Below, piece by piece: positions 19,324 through 27,580 of a stretch of 60,574 bases of DNA. Position numbers and translations under genes: made by a program. Numbering within the stretch: the first letter of the stretch is position 1; every line of letters begins with the position of its first letter. Below the pieces are notes generated by a model that made no database searches, was not told the DNA's origin, and was given only the letters and a program-made list of their open reading frames with translations. Origin of the DNA: an uncultured Thomasclavelia sp. (GTDB taxonomy: Bacteria > Bacillota_I > Bacilli_A > Erysipelotrichales > Coprobacillaceae); NCBI RefSeq assembly GCF_944324745.1, contig NZ_CALUXO010000044.1, forward strand, positions 1-60,574. Reading direction: 5' to 3'.

Positions 19324-19399
19324 TGGGGTATAGCCAAGCGGTAAGGCATCAGACTCTGAATCTGACATTTCCTTGGTTCGAATCCAAGTACCCCAGCCA
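19324..19399 (+). tRNA. tRNA-Gln (CTG)
   Basis: A 76-nt cloverleaf with encoded CCA. The acceptor TGGGGTA pairs with TACCCCA. The D arm is TAGCCAAGCGGTAAGGCA, typical of Gln. The anticodon arm is TCAGA-CTCTGAA-TCTGA with anticodon CTG (reads CAG). The T arm is CTTGGTTCGAATCCAAG. It is divergent from gltX and followed by its own terminator. Confidence 0.93.
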
Positions 19400-19411
19400 A
19401 AATAACTAGTT

Positions 19412-19435
19412 AGCAGGATTTTTCCTGCTTTTTTA
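19412..19435 (+). terminator. Terminator of tRNA-Gln
   Basis: AGCAGG pairs with CCTGCT around ATTTTT, followed by TTTTTATT. It lies 12 bp past the tRNA CCA end. Confidence 0.8.
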
Positions 19436-19455
19436 TTATATTCCAACTTAACATA

Positions 19456-19483
19456 AAAAGAAACTGAAAATTCAGTTTCTTTT
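19456..19483 (-). terminator. Terminator of the 35-aa small protein gene
   Basis: AAAAGAAACTGAA pairs perfectly with TTCAGTTTCTTTT around AA. On the minus strand the T-rich arm comes from the stem itself. It lies just after the TAA at 19490. Confidence 0.75.
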
Positions 19484-19489
19484 TAACAT

Positions 19490-19597
19490 TTATTGATTAT
19501 GTTGTTTGTCTTCGTTAGAATAATGTTTTTGGTTACTAACCCATTGGTTATCATAAGCTGATTTTTTTTCTTGCTTTTGCTTATTTTGTTGTTTCAT
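19490..19597 (-). CDS. Small basic/hydrophilic protein, 35 aa
   Basis: An ORF from ATG 19597 to TAA 19490. The protein begins MKQQNKQKQEKKSAYDNQWV and ends SNEDKQHNQ, so it is very rich in Gln, Asn and Lys. A GGGTGAT site lies 4-5 bases upstream and a 13-bp terminator hairpin follows the stop within 10 bp. Together these make it a genuine small gene rather than noise. I do not recognise a family. Its composition recalls small soluble stress or spore-type peptides, but that is only an impression. Confidence 0.6.
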   Translation of the reverse strand: MKQQNKQKQEKKSAYDNQWVSNQKHYSNEDKQHNQ

Positions 19598-19641
19598 TTT
19601 ATCACCCAATTTAGTTTAACCAAAATTAAATTTTCTATACC

Positions 19642-20625
19642 CTAACAAATTTTAAATTTATTTTCCTTCCCGTCACGTTTAGCACAAATACTGGCAATTG
19701 AATGTTCAACCATATCACTTACCGCCTGTTCCGTATAAAAAGCTAAATGTGGTGTTAATAAAACATTTGGCATATCTCTTAAAATTGATAACTCATGATT
19801 ACCAATTACCTGATATTTATAATCATTATAATATAATCCTAATTCATTTTCGATTACATCTAATGCACAAGCTCCAATTTTTCCATTTTCTAAGTTTTTA
19901 ATTAAATCTTGAGTATTTATTACACTACCACGAGCCGTATTAACAATAATGACTCCATCTTTCATTTGATCAATTGTTTTTTGGGATACTAAATGGTATG
20001 TATCTTGTAAGGCTGGAACATGAAAAGTAATGATATCACTTTTTTGAAATAATTCATCCATGGTTACATATGTAGCATATTTTTTTACTTCTTCTTTAAC
20101 ATAAGGATCATTGGCTAAAATTTTGCAGCCAAAACCACTTAGATTCTGAATTACTTTTTGGCCAATTGCTCCAGTTCCCACTACTCCTACCGTTTTATTT
20201 TCCAATTCCATTCCCATACTGCCAGGTAAAGAATAATCAAAGCCAACTGCTCTTCGCATAACCATTTTCATTTTTCTTAGTGCCATTAGCATTATCATAA
20301 CTGTATAATTAGCAACACTAGCCGTTGAATAAGTAACGTTGCTGACAGTCATTTTAAATTCTTTAGCTGCCTGTAAATCAATATGATCATAACCAATCGT
20401 TCTAGTTGATACATGTTCAACCTTTAATTCATGCCATATTTTTAAAATATCTTTGGTAATTGGCGTTGTAATAACACTAACCCCAACACAACCTTTAGCT
20501 AAACTGGCATTATTTACATCTGGTGTCTCATCAATTCTGACAATTTCAACATTATATTGTTTAGCGTATTTTTCAAAATAAATTCCTTCATCAAACTCAC
20601 GATAATTATAAACTGCTATTTTCAT
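19642..20625 (-). CDS. ldhD: D-lactate dehydrogenase (D-2-hydroxyacid dehydrogenase family)
   Basis: A 327-residue NAD-dependent D-2-hydroxyacid dehydrogenase, most like fermentative D-LDH, which reduces pyruvate to D-lactate. The Rossmann motif VGVVGTGAIGQKVIQNL lies at about 144-160, followed by ILANDPY. The catalytic Arg is in VNTARGSVINT (about 231-241), Glu near 260, and catalytic His in LLTPHLAFYTEQA (about 292-304). The N-terminal region has STRTIGYDHIDLQAAKEF. It is followed by the small 35-aa gene. Related hydroxyisocaproate dehydrogenases cannot be excluded. Confidence 0.92.
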   Translation of the reverse strand: MKIAVYNYREFDEGIYFEKYAKQYNVEIVRIDETPDVNNASLAKGCVGVSVITTPITKDILKIWHELKVEHVSTRTIGYDHIDLQAAKEFKMTVSNVTYSTASVANYTVMIMLMALRKMKMVMRRAVGFDYSLPGSMGMELENKTVGVVGTGAIGQKVIQNLSGFGCKILANDPYVKEEVKKYATYVTMDELFQKSDIITFHVPALQDTYHLVSQKTIDQMKDGVIIVNTARGSVINTQDLIKNLENGKIGACALDVIENELGLYYNDYKYQVIGNHELSILRDMPNVLLTPHLAFYTEQAVSDMVEHSIASICAKRDGKENKFKIC

Positions 20626-20688
20626 GCTATACCTCCAAACGAATATAGTTTACCACTGAAAAATAATGATGTAAATAATATCATGTTT

Positions 20689-21324
20689 TTAAAGCTGCTT
20701 AATCGGCAAACGTATTACAGTTTTTAAATTTTCAGTTTTGCATCGCCTAGGATCACTTAAATAGATTTCATGATGTTTTCGATTTTCATTAAAATCAGTT
20801 TCTAAATGATTAGCTTTTAAATATTGCTTGATAATATCTAAAGTAACGCTTTCATTATCATAGCTGCCAATATGCATCATTTGGACACATTTGCCTTCAT
20901 CAATTATTTCATATTTAGCTTTATCAACATTTAAATAAGGCTTTTTTAATAACAGCTTTGCTTTAGCCTGATTAAAAATTGTAACAGTTACAAACTCTGG
21001 TAATCGAATCATTGACTTCCACAAATACTGATCTTTATTAGCAGGTAACTCACTATAACTATCATCACTCCACCACAATCCTTCTAGTGGTGGTACTACA
21101 TAATCAAAATAACCAGGAATTTGTTCATCAGTCATTTTAGACATTTTAATAGTAAATGATAACCCATATAACAATTCCAAAGCTTCTTGATATTCATGAC
21201 TAGTATTGGGATTTCCTTTCCCCACAACTGTAACATATGTTATTGGTGGTACTTCAATTATCATTGGTTTTGTTTTTGGTAAATATAAGTCACGATATTC
21301 TTTTTTATAATCTATTTTACCCAT
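20689..21324 (-). CDS. GyrI-like small-molecule-binding domain protein
   Basis: A 211-residue protein of the GyrI-like/SOUL-type effector fold. Strands are MIIEVPPITYVTVVGKGNPN (about 20-39), VTVTIFNQAKAKLLLKKPY and EGKCVQMMHIGSYDNESVT. The end, HHEIYLSDPRRCKTENLKTV, is typical of this family. ATG 21324 is chosen because of AGGAGG 6 bases upstream. It sits about 40 bp downstream of a WYL-domain regulator, whose hairpin partly separates them; in many Firmicutes such pairs form a drug- or ligand-sensing unit. Confidence 0.85.
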   Translation of the reverse strand: MGKIDYKKEYRDLYLPKTKPMIIEVPPITYVTVVGKGNPNTSHEYQEALELLYGLSFTIKMSKMTDEQIPGYFDYVVPPLEGLWWSDDSYSELPANKDQYLWKSMIRLPEFVTVTIFNQAKAKLLLKKPYLNVDKAKYEIIDEGKCVQMMHIGSYDNESVTLDIIKQYLKANHLETDFNENRKHHEIYLSDPRRCKTENLKTVIRLPIKQL

Positions 21325-21363
21325 TCTATCGCCTCCTGACACTTTCATTATAACAAAACGAAC

Positions 21364-21380
21364 CTGACATCCTCTGTCAG
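21364..21380 (-). terminator. Terminator or attenuating hairpin at the end of the WYL gene
   Basis: CTGACA pairs with TGTCAG around a 5-base loop, overlapping the TGA stop at 21377. On the minus strand it is followed by GTTCGTTTTG. It is weak, so read-through to the GyrI-like gene is possible. Confidence 0.5.
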
Positions 21381-22285
21381 TTTCCTCTATATAAATTATT
21401 TATTTTTTCATATTCTAATAATATTTGTTTTTGCAGCGACTTTGGCGCCAGTACCTTAATCTTAGAACCAAATGATAAAATAAAACTTAACAACCACGTA
21501 CCATCAGCAACTTTGGCTTTAACGATAACATTGCCCATGTTATCTTTGCTAATTGCGGCACTTTCAAATTCATCATATGCCACGCTGGCAATACTGGAAT
21601 CAAAGTACAAGACAATATCTATCATTGACTCTTTTAAACCATAATCATTATTATTTTCATCGATTATGATCACATCTTTATCAAAGGTTTTCGCATCAAT
21701 TTTTAAATTCTGAATTCTTGAAAGACGAAAAACTCTTAACTTTTGACGCTTTAAACAATATGCTTGCAAATACCAGGTTGCTGCTTTAAAAATTAATTTT
21801 AACGGATAAACCTGGCGCCAAGAATCATTGCCTTTTAAATCAAGGTAATTAAATGACACTTGCAAATTATTAATGATAGCATATTTTAAATGTTCGAAGC
21901 GAGCATTTAAATCATTTTTATGATGCCAGGAATTAAAATCAACTGCAATCCAATCATAATCACTAAGATTAAATAAAGAAGATATCTTTTTAGATAACTG
22001 ATTGTCTTGATCTTTAAGCATATCCAATGCCTGCAATGATGTTAATATTTCTAATTGTTCCTGATGATTTAACAACGTACGATCCATGACAAAGTTTTCA
22101 TCCAAATAAACACCACCTTCATAACCCGGTTTATTGATAATTGGTACCCCAGCTAAAATTAGCTGCTGCAAATCACGATAAATTGTTCTTAACGATACTT
22201 CAAAGACCTCAGCAAGCTGCTTAGCTGTGGTTTGTCGATGTTCTAATAGATAATATAATAATTCAAATAATCGCTTACCGGCCAT
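21377..22285 (-). CDS. HTH/WYL-domain transcriptional regulator (YafY-like)
   Basis: A 302-residue regulator. The DeoR-type HTH_11 is at residues about 5-60 (QLAEVFEVSLRTIYRDLQQL), followed by a helical linker. The WYL domain (about 130-210) has WRQVYPLKLIFKAATWYLQA and FRLSRIQNL. A WCX-type C-terminal extension follows. WYL domains bind nucleotides or other ligands. ATG 22285 is chosen for the AAGGAG site 6 bases upstream. It is probably co-transcribed with the GyrI-like gene downstream, and perhaps with the HAD gene 50 bp upstream. Confidence 0.9.
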   Translation of the reverse strand: MAGKRLFELLYYLLEHRQTTAKQLAEVFEVSLRTIYRDLQQLILAGVPIINKPGYEGGVYLDENFVMDRTLLNHQEQLEILTSLQALDMLKDQDNQLSKKISSLFNLSDYDWIAVDFNSWHHKNDLNARFEHLKYAIINNLQVSFNYLDLKGNDSWRQVYPLKLIFKAATWYLQAYCLKRQKLRVFRLSRIQNLKIDAKTFDKDVIIIDENNNDYGLKESMIDIVLYFDSSIASVAYDEFESAAISKDNMGNVIVKAKVADGTWLLSFILSFGSKIKVLAPKSLQKQILLEYEKINNLYRGN

Positions 22286-22336
22286 TATAATCTCCTTAAT
22301 TACTATCAAGCCTTACAACATCTTAGAAATAAATAA

Positions 22337-23113
22337 CTAATCGATCCAATTAAAATGTTTACAGGCATTATAAATACCATCTTGATCACAGGCATCTGTA
22401 ACATATGTAGCTTTAGCTTTTAACTCATCAATTGCATTTCCCATTGCAATACTAGTCCATTCATCTTTAAACATACTTAAATCATTTTTTTCATCACCAA
22501 AAACTACAACATCACGATAATCTCCATTGAAATAGTCAACCATCGCTTTAATTCCTACCGATTTATCCCCCGGCTCAACAAAGATATATTCTTTATGAAA
22601 ACGACACCATGGTAATTCCTTTAGTGAAACTAATTTTTGTTCATCTGGTGCAAAACAGGCAACATATACTTTAAAAATCTGATCATAATCTCGCGGATTT
22701 AAACCCGATTTTACTACGGTATCCATATAAATATCATGTGTAAATTCATAAAAACGATCATCAGGTGCCAGTCTTCTAGTAGCATTGTCTGGTGACAAAG
22801 CCCAGATAAAATCTTTTTCAATACACTCATCAATTAAATTCAGGCATTTTTGATAATCAAGTGGTTTGATTTCAATTAATTTGCCATTAATGGTAATTCC
22901 ATTACCACCATCACTGACCATGTTTTCAAATCCCAGTTCTTTCATATGATTATAAGCCATCGCATAGCTGCGACCAGTTGCAATGGCCACAAAATGACCA
23001 GCTTCTTTTAACTTTTCAATTGCAACTTTTGTTGATTCAGGAACATATTGGTCTCCCGGTGTTCCTACAGCAATTGTTCCATCAATATCAAAAAAGAAAA
23101 ATTTCCGTTTCAT
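22337..23113 (-). CDS. HAD-IIB (Cof-type) phosphatase
   Basis: A 258-residue HAD hydrolase. Motif I is FFDIDGTIAVG (residues 7-17), motif II is IATGRSYAM (about 44-52), the Lys of motif III is in GDKSVGIKAMVDYF (about 192-205), and motif IV is VVFGDEKNDLSMF (about 213-225). A C2-type cap lies between motifs II and III. It would dephosphorylate a sugar phosphate or flavin-type substrate in the cytoplasm; the specific substrate cannot be read from sequence. A fair ribosome binding site precedes ATG 23113. Confidence 0.92.
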   Translation of the reverse strand: MKRKFFFFDIDGTIAVGTPGDQYVPESTKVAIEKLKEAGHFVAIATGRSYAMAYNHMKELGFENMVSDGGNGITINGKLIEIKPLDYQKCLNLIDECIEKDFIWALSPDNATRRLAPDDRFYEFTHDIYMDTVVKSGLNPRDYDQIFKVYVACFAPDEQKLVSLKELPWCRFHKEYIFVEPGDKSVGIKAMVDYFNGDYRDVVVFGDEKNDLSMFKDEWTSIAMGNAIDELKAKATYVTDACDQDGIYNACKHFNWID

Positions 23114-23217
23114 CGTTACCTCCCATTATTTAAATATTTGTTAGTTAAATAGTATAATAAAACAAAATAGTTTTCTTACTTTTTCAGTTTTAGAAAGTTA
23201 TTAAAAGAAATATTAAA

Positions 23218-23247
23218 AGCCATCTCATCATTATAACGGCGATGGCT
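23218..23247 (-). terminator. Terminator of the metNIQ operon
   Basis: AGCCATC pairs with GATGGCT around a longer loop with further partial pairing. It is followed on the minus strand by TTTTAATATTTC. It lies about 50 bp beyond the metQ stop. Confidence 0.65.
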
Positions 23248-23294
23248 ATAAAATATAAATATTTTTTAGCTATTTTAATAGCAAAAATTGTAAT

Positions 23295-24113
23295 CTAATT
23301 AGATACTGGAATTACTGATCCATCACTGTATGTAGTGGTGATAAATTCTTTAATTTGATCAGATTGTAAAACTGATACTAAAGCCTTGATTCTTTCATCA
23401 TCTTGATCTTCACTGCGACAAGCAACAATATTTACATAAGGGTTATTTTCATCAGCCGATTCAATAATTACCGCATCTTTTGTAGGATTCAATCCAGCAT
23501 CAATTGCATAATTACCGTTAATGGCGACCAAAGCTCCTTCATTATTTTCATAAGCTGTTGTTAAGATTTCTGGTTTGATTTCTTCAAATTGTAAATTTAA
23601 AGGATTAGATGTAATATCTTCAATAGTCGCATCTTGAATTTTAACATCACTGCTTAATTCAATCACTCCCGCATTAGCTAAAATTGCTAAAATACGTCCA
23701 TGATCAGCAACCGAATTAGAGATAACAATCGTATCATTTTCTTTCAGTTCACTAACATCACTAATAGTTTTTGAATAAAAACCAAATGGCTCAATATGGA
23801 TCCCACCAGCATTGACTAAATCATAACCATTAGTAGCTACATCTTCTTCAAAGAATGGTAAATGCTGAAAATAATTAGCATCAACATCACCATTATCTAA
23901 AGACTTATTGAAAATATAATAATCATCTAAAATCTCAATTTTTAAATCAATATCATATTCATCTTTTAAAATTGATTTAGCTTCTTCTAAAATATCTCCA
24001 TGTGGCTTTGAAGTAGCTGCAACAGTTAAAGTATTTTCATCATCACTGCTTTTACAAGCGGTTAATCCTAATACTAATAATAAACAAGTTAAAATCGTCA
24101 ATATTTTTTTCAT
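23295..24113 (-). CDS. metQ: Methionine ABC transporter substrate-binding lipoprotein
   Basis: A 272-residue NlpA/MetQ-type lipoprotein. The signal peptide (MKKILTILTCLLLVLGLTAC) ends in a lipobox with Cys20 as the lipidation site. The binding domain includes VAATSKPHGDILEEAKSIL, YYIFNKSLDNGDVDANYFQH, and VAINGNYAIDAGLNPTKDA, all typical of MetQ. It captures D/L-methionine outside the membrane for MetNI. It is third in the operon, 21 bp after metI. Confidence 0.95.
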   Translation of the reverse strand: MKKILTILTCLLLVLGLTACKSSDDENTLTVAATSKPHGDILEEAKSILKDEYDIDLKIEILDDYYIFNKSLDNGDVDANYFQHLPFFEEDVATNGYDLVNAGGIHIEPFGFYSKTISDVSELKENDTIVISNSVADHGRILAILANAGVIELSSDVKIQDATIEDITSNPLNLQFEEIKPEILTTAYENNEGALVAINGNYAIDAGLNPTKDAVIIESADENNPYVNIVACRSEDQDDERIKALVSVLQSDQIKEFITTTYSDGSVIPVSN

Positions 24114-24134
24114 TCTACTTTCTCCTTTTCATTT

Positions 24135-24800
24135 CTATCTTTTATCAATTTTTTTAACGGCATAATCTCCAATAAATTGGATAATAAAAACAATAATTAA
24201 AATTAAGATCGTTGCAGTATACATAACATAATTATTACGCCGAACAAATCCGTATAAATATGCCAGATTTCCTAAACCACCAGCACCAATAGCCCCAGCC
24301 ATAGCAGTATAACCAATTAACGAAATCCCCATGACCGCAATAGATGAAATCAAGGCTGGTTTAGCTTCCGGAATCAATATTTTAGTAATAATTTGAAAAT
24401 TACTAGCTCCCATGGCTTTACTGGCTTCAATCGTTCCTTTATCTACTTCATTTAATGCAATCATGACCATCCGTCCATAAAATGGGGCACTAGATAAAAT
24501 CAGTGACGGTAGCGCTGCCTTGGCTCCTAACATCGATCCCATCATGGCTGAAGTTAAGGGAATTAATAAAATCAACAAGATAATATAAGGAATCGCCCTT
24601 AATAAATTTACGATCCAATTTAGGATCTTATTAATCACTACGTTAGGATATAAACCATCTCTTTGAGTCAAATAAATTAAAATCCCTATAATCATCCCAA
24701 TCACAACCGCAAAGATCAAAGAAACAACTGTCATAAATAGCGTTTCTTTTAAAGCCTCAATCATTTGTTCAATATTAATATTCTCTAAAATACTCTGCAT
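24135..24800 (-). CDS. metI: Methionine ABC transporter permease
   Basis: A 221-residue permease with five or so transmembrane helices. The EAA loop is IEASKAMGASNFQIITKILI (about 141-160). The C-terminus is typical of MetI (SLIGYTAMAGAIGAGGLGNL, about 178-197). It forms the homodimeric membrane channel of the methionine importer. Its start overlaps the metN stop by a base, so the genes are translationally coupled. Confidence 0.95.
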   Translation of the reverse strand: MQSILENINIEQMIEALKETLFMTVVSLIFAVVIGMIIGILIYLTQRDGLYPNVVINKILNWIVNLLRAIPYIILLILLIPLTSAMMGSMLGAKAALPSLILSSAPFYGRMVMIALNEVDKGTIEASKAMGASNFQIITKILIPEAKPALISSIAVMGISLIGYTAMAGAIGAGGLGNLAYLYGFVRRNNYVMYTATILILIIVFIIQFIGDYAVKKIDKR

Positions 24801-25804
24801 TATATCACCTCCACTCTAGCACCATATTGACTAAACAACTCGATTACTTTTTGATCATCATTGACAATTTGAATAACCATTACTCCAATTGAACTATCAA
24901 GCGTATTCGACAAATTAGCAGCAATAACATTAACATCACCCTGACTTTGACGAATTACTTTAGTTAAAATTGGTAAACGACTAATATTTTCATCAAAAAT
25001 TACTTTGATTAATATTCCTTCAGGATAAATCTGTTTTAACATCGCTTCATCAAACTCATTATGAGTGGCGACTTCAGATACAAATTTTTTAGTTACTGAA
25101 TGTTTTGGATTCATGAAAACATCTTTTACTTTACCTTGTTCAATTATTTTACCTTGCGACATAATAGCAATTTTGGTACATATTTTTTGAACTACTTCCA
25201 TTTGATGAGTAATCATAACTATTGTAATGTTTAATTTTAGATTTATTTCTTTTAATAAATCTAAAATTGCTTTCGTCGTTTCTGGATCTAAAGCACTGGT
25301 TGCTTCATCACATAATAGAATTTTAGGATCATTAGCTAAAGCCCTGGCAATTCCTACTCGCTGTTTTTGTCCACCAGATAGTTCACTAGGATAAGCATTT
25401 TCTCGTCCTTTTAATCCTACTAAATCGATTAATTCCTGAACTTTTGCTCTTCGTTTTGCCTTATCTTTATGACCAGCAATTTCTAAAGCCAATTCAACGT
25501 TTTGGCTAACTGTCCGTGACCACAATAAATTAAAATGTTGAAAGATCATCCCAATTTTGGTTCGCAGCTGACGTAATTGATGATTAGATAAACTTTTTAC
25601 ATCTTGTCCATTAATTATAATTTGACCACTATCTTGAATTTCTAATTGATTAATCATTCTAACCAATGTTGATTTTCCAGCCCCGCTATAACCAATGATT
25701 CCAAAAATACTTCCATCTTCAATCGTTAATGAAACGTCATCAACAGCTTTAACATCTTTATGTTTTAGATGAAATGTTTTATTTACATGTCTTATTTCAA
25801 TCAT
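24800..25804 (-). CDS. metN: Methionine ABC transporter ATP-binding protein
   Basis: A 334-residue ABC ATPase. Walker A is GYSGAGKST (about 38-46), the signature is LSGGQKQRVGIARAL (about 142-156), and Walker B with D-loop is ILLCDEATSALDPETT. The C-terminal ~90 residues are the NIL domain, which in MetN proteins binds methionine and trans-inhibits transport. It is the first gene of the operon and is preceded by a methionine T-box leader. Confidence 0.96.
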   Translation of the reverse strand: MIEIRHVNKTFHLKHKDVKAVDDVSLTIEDGSIFGIIGYSGAGKSTLVRMINQLEIQDSGQIIINGQDVKSLSNHQLRQLRTKIGMIFQHFNLLWSRTVSQNVELALEIAGHKDKAKRRAKVQELIDLVGLKGRENAYPSELSGGQKQRVGIARALANDPKILLCDEATSALDPETTKAILDLLKEINLKLNITIVMITHQMEVVQKICTKIAIMSQGKIIEQGKVKDVFMNPKHSVTKKFVSEVATHNEFDEAMLKQIYPEGILIKVIFDENISRLPILTKVIRQSQGDVNVIAANLSNTLDSSIGVMVIQIVNDDQKVIELFSQYGARVEVI

Positions 25805-25831
25805 ATTATTCCTCCTGTAAAAATAAAAAAA

Positions 25832-26068
25832 CTCGTCCTATATAAGGACGAGCATTACCCGTGTTACCACCTTAATTCGCTATTATCTTACAATAATAAC
25901 CTCATCGAGTACCATCATACTCTAGCGCAATAACGGGCGCCCCCGTTATAGACTAAATATCGCCTATAAGACTCCAAGACCATCTTCATTTACCCTCATA
26001 CATCCTTTTCCACCACCCAAGGACTCTCTATCGTAATCTTGTAAACTACTCTTCTTTTCACTGTCGTT
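25832..26068 (-). promoter_or_regulatory. T-box leader (methionine) controlling metNIQ
   Basis: The conserved T-box core AAGGTGGTAACACGGG (complement of about 25857-25873) is followed by the terminator CTCGTCC-loop-GGACGAG (25832-25852) and a T-run. Stem I elements are present: an AGTAG-type segment, AGAGAG, a GGTGG terminal region and the CTTGGAGTC closing strand. The triplet just before it is ATG at 25981-25983, the expected specifier for methionine. In the bulge, TGGT can pair with the ACCA end of tRNA-Met, whose discriminator is A in both Met tRNAs here. Uncharged tRNA-Met would thus turn on the importer. Confidence 0.9.
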
Positions 26069-26074
26069 GGGGTT

Positions 26075-26103
26075 ATCTTACCGAAAATAATCTTAAAAGT
26101 CAA
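26075..26103 (-). promoter_or_regulatory. Promoter of the metNIQ T-box transcript
   Basis: On the minus strand, TTGACT (26098-26103) and TAAGAT (26075-26080) are separated by 17 bp. This places the transcript start near 26068, just before stem I of the T-box. Confidence 0.7.
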
Positions 26104-26166
26104 GAAATAGATATAAATTGTTTAATTCTTTTAACATAATTATTATAATGATAATAGGAGGTCGTT

Positions 26167-26448
26167 ATGAAAGAAATTAGTGAGGAAATTATTACCTTTG
26201 TCAAAGAACGTCATTGGGATCAATTAGAACATCCCGACAGTTTAATTAAAAGCATTGTTGTTGAAGCTGGTGAATTGCTAGAATGTATTCAATGGGATAT
26301 TAACTATGATATCAATCAAGTCAGTGAAGAACTAGCTGATGTATTGATTTATTGTTTTCAATTAGCTTATTCATTAGATTTGGACATTAAAACAATTATT
26401 GAAGCTAAACTGGCTAAAAATCGTCTAAAATACCCAGTTGAAAAGTAA
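26167..26448 (+). CDS. MazG-like nucleotide pyrophosphohydrolase
   Basis: A 93-residue all-alpha NTP pyrophosphohydrolase of the short MazG/dUTPase-like type. The metal-binding motif E-x-x-E-(12-28)-E-x-x-D appears as EAGELLECIQW (about 37-47) and SEELADVLIYCF (about 58-69). The leading HWDQLEHPDSLIKSIV is typical of the short family. It probably cleans non-canonical nucleoside triphosphates. AGGAGG precedes the start. It is divergent from the met T-box. Confidence 0.88.
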   Translation: MKEISEEIITFVKERHWDQLEHPDSLIKSIVVEAGELLECIQWDINYDINQVSEELADVLIYCFQLAYSLDLDIKTIIEAKLAKNRLKYPVEK

Positions 26449-26473
26449 CTTTATCAAATCTTAACGCAAAGTT

Positions 26474-26505
26474 AACTTGACACAAAAAGACAAGTTTACT
26501 ATACT
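26474..26505 (+). promoter_or_regulatory. Promoter with operator-like repeat upstream of the XRE-NatAB unit
   Basis: TTGACA (26477-26482) and TATACT (26500-26505) are spaced 17 bp. The arms AACTTG (26474-26479) and CAAGTT (26491-26496) form an inverted repeat over the -35 and spacer, as expected for autoregulation by the XRE protein. Confidence 0.7.
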
Positions 26506-26535
26506 TAAATTAAGATAGATTATCAGGTGATACTA

Positions 26536-26742
26536 ATGAAAAATAGAATAAAAGAATTAAGAAAACAATATCATATTACTCAAGAGGGTCTAGCTAAGTC
26601 TGTCGGGGTATCCCGACAGACTATTACCTCAATTGAGGTAGGCAAATATACGGCATCTTTACTTTTAGCCCATAAGATTGCCCAATATTTCCACCTTACA
26701 ATTGAAGAAGTTTTCATATTCGATGATCAGTTGGATGATTGA
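26536..26742 (+). CDS. XRE/Cro-type small regulator
   Basis: A 68-residue single-domain HTH protein of the YvaO/YgzD-like group (KNRIKELRKQYHITQEGLAK; SVGVSRQTITSIEVGKYTAS). The ending AHKIAQYFHLTIEEVFIF is typical of the group. ATG 26536 is chosen over the in-frame GTG 26527, which lies inside the AGGTGA ribosome binding site. It lies about 100 bp before the ABC exporter genes. In this family such small regulators usually repress the adjacent exporter and themselves. Confidence 0.9.
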   Translation: MKNRIKELRKQYHITQEGLAKSVGVSRQTITSIEVGKYTASLLLAHKIAQYFHLTIEEVFIFDDQLDD

Positions 26743-26848
26743 TTAAATTCTTAATAATTCTTAATAGATATTTTTTTATCAAAATAAGATATCTTATCAA
26801 GAGTAATAAGTTTATAATTAATTCATCTAATGATATAGGGAGGTATTT

Positions 26849-27580
26849 ATGTTAAAAGTTGAAAACTTGACCAAAAAATTTAAAAAGATCACGGCTGTTA
26901 ATAACGTGTCTTTTGAGGTCAAACCTGGTGAAATCGTTGGTTTACTAGGAGAAAACGGCGCTGGTAAAACCACAACCCTTAGGATGATTGCCACAATGCT
27001 AAAGCCTACAAGTGGTAATGCCTATATTGATGAATTCAATATCATCGATCACCCGGCTAAAATCCGAAGCCATATTGGAATTTTATTCGGTGGGGATGTG
27101 GCACTATATGATCGATTAACCGGACGCGAAAACATGACTTATTTTGCTAAACTTAATGGCATGAGTGACGAGATGGCTAAAGAAGCAGTTGAAAAAATTT
27201 CTTCTGATTTAGATATGCTTGACTATATTGATCGTCCCGTAGGTAAATATAGCCGTGGGATGAAGCAAAAAGTTTCGCTTGCTCGTAGTATTATTCATAG
27301 TCCTGATGTCATGTTATTCGATGAACCAACTACCGGGCTTGATGTTATGTCCAGTAAATTGATTCATGATTTTATTTTAAACTGTAAACAGGAAAATAAA
27401 GCAATTGTTTTTTCTAGTCATAATATGTATGAAACAGAAAAACTCTGTGATCGTATTGTCATTATTCATAAAGGTAATGTCGTTGCCAGCGGCACTATCG
27501 ACCAATTAAAACAAGATTATCGTAAAGATAATTTAGAGGATTTATTTATTGAGTGTATTGGGGGAAATAATGATGAATAA
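26849..27580 (+). CDS. ABC exporter ATP-binding protein (NatA-like)
   Basis: A 243-residue ABC ATPase. Walker A is LGENGAGKTTT (about 33-43), the signature is YSRGMKQKVSLARSI (about 133-147), Walker B is VMLFDEPTTGLDVMS (about 153-167), and the H-loop is FSSHNMYETEKLCD. It is the NatA-like class that pairs with a two-domain ABC-2 permease. An AGGGAGG-type site precedes it. It overlaps the next gene by about 11 bp. Substrate candidates are Na+, a peptide or a lipid; sequence alone does not decide. Confidence 0.93.
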   Translation: MLKVENLTKKFKKITAVNNVSFEVKPGEIVGLLGENGAGKTTTLRMIATMLKPTSGNAYIDEFNIIDHPAKIRSHIGILFGGDVALYDRLTGRENMTYFAKLNGMSDEMAKEAVEKISSDLDMLDYIDRPVGKYSRGMKQKVSLARSIIHSPDVMLFDEPTTGLDVMSSKLIHDFILNCKQENKAIVFSSHNMYETEKLCDRIVIIHKGNVVASGTIDQLKQDYRKDNLEDLFIECIGGNNDE

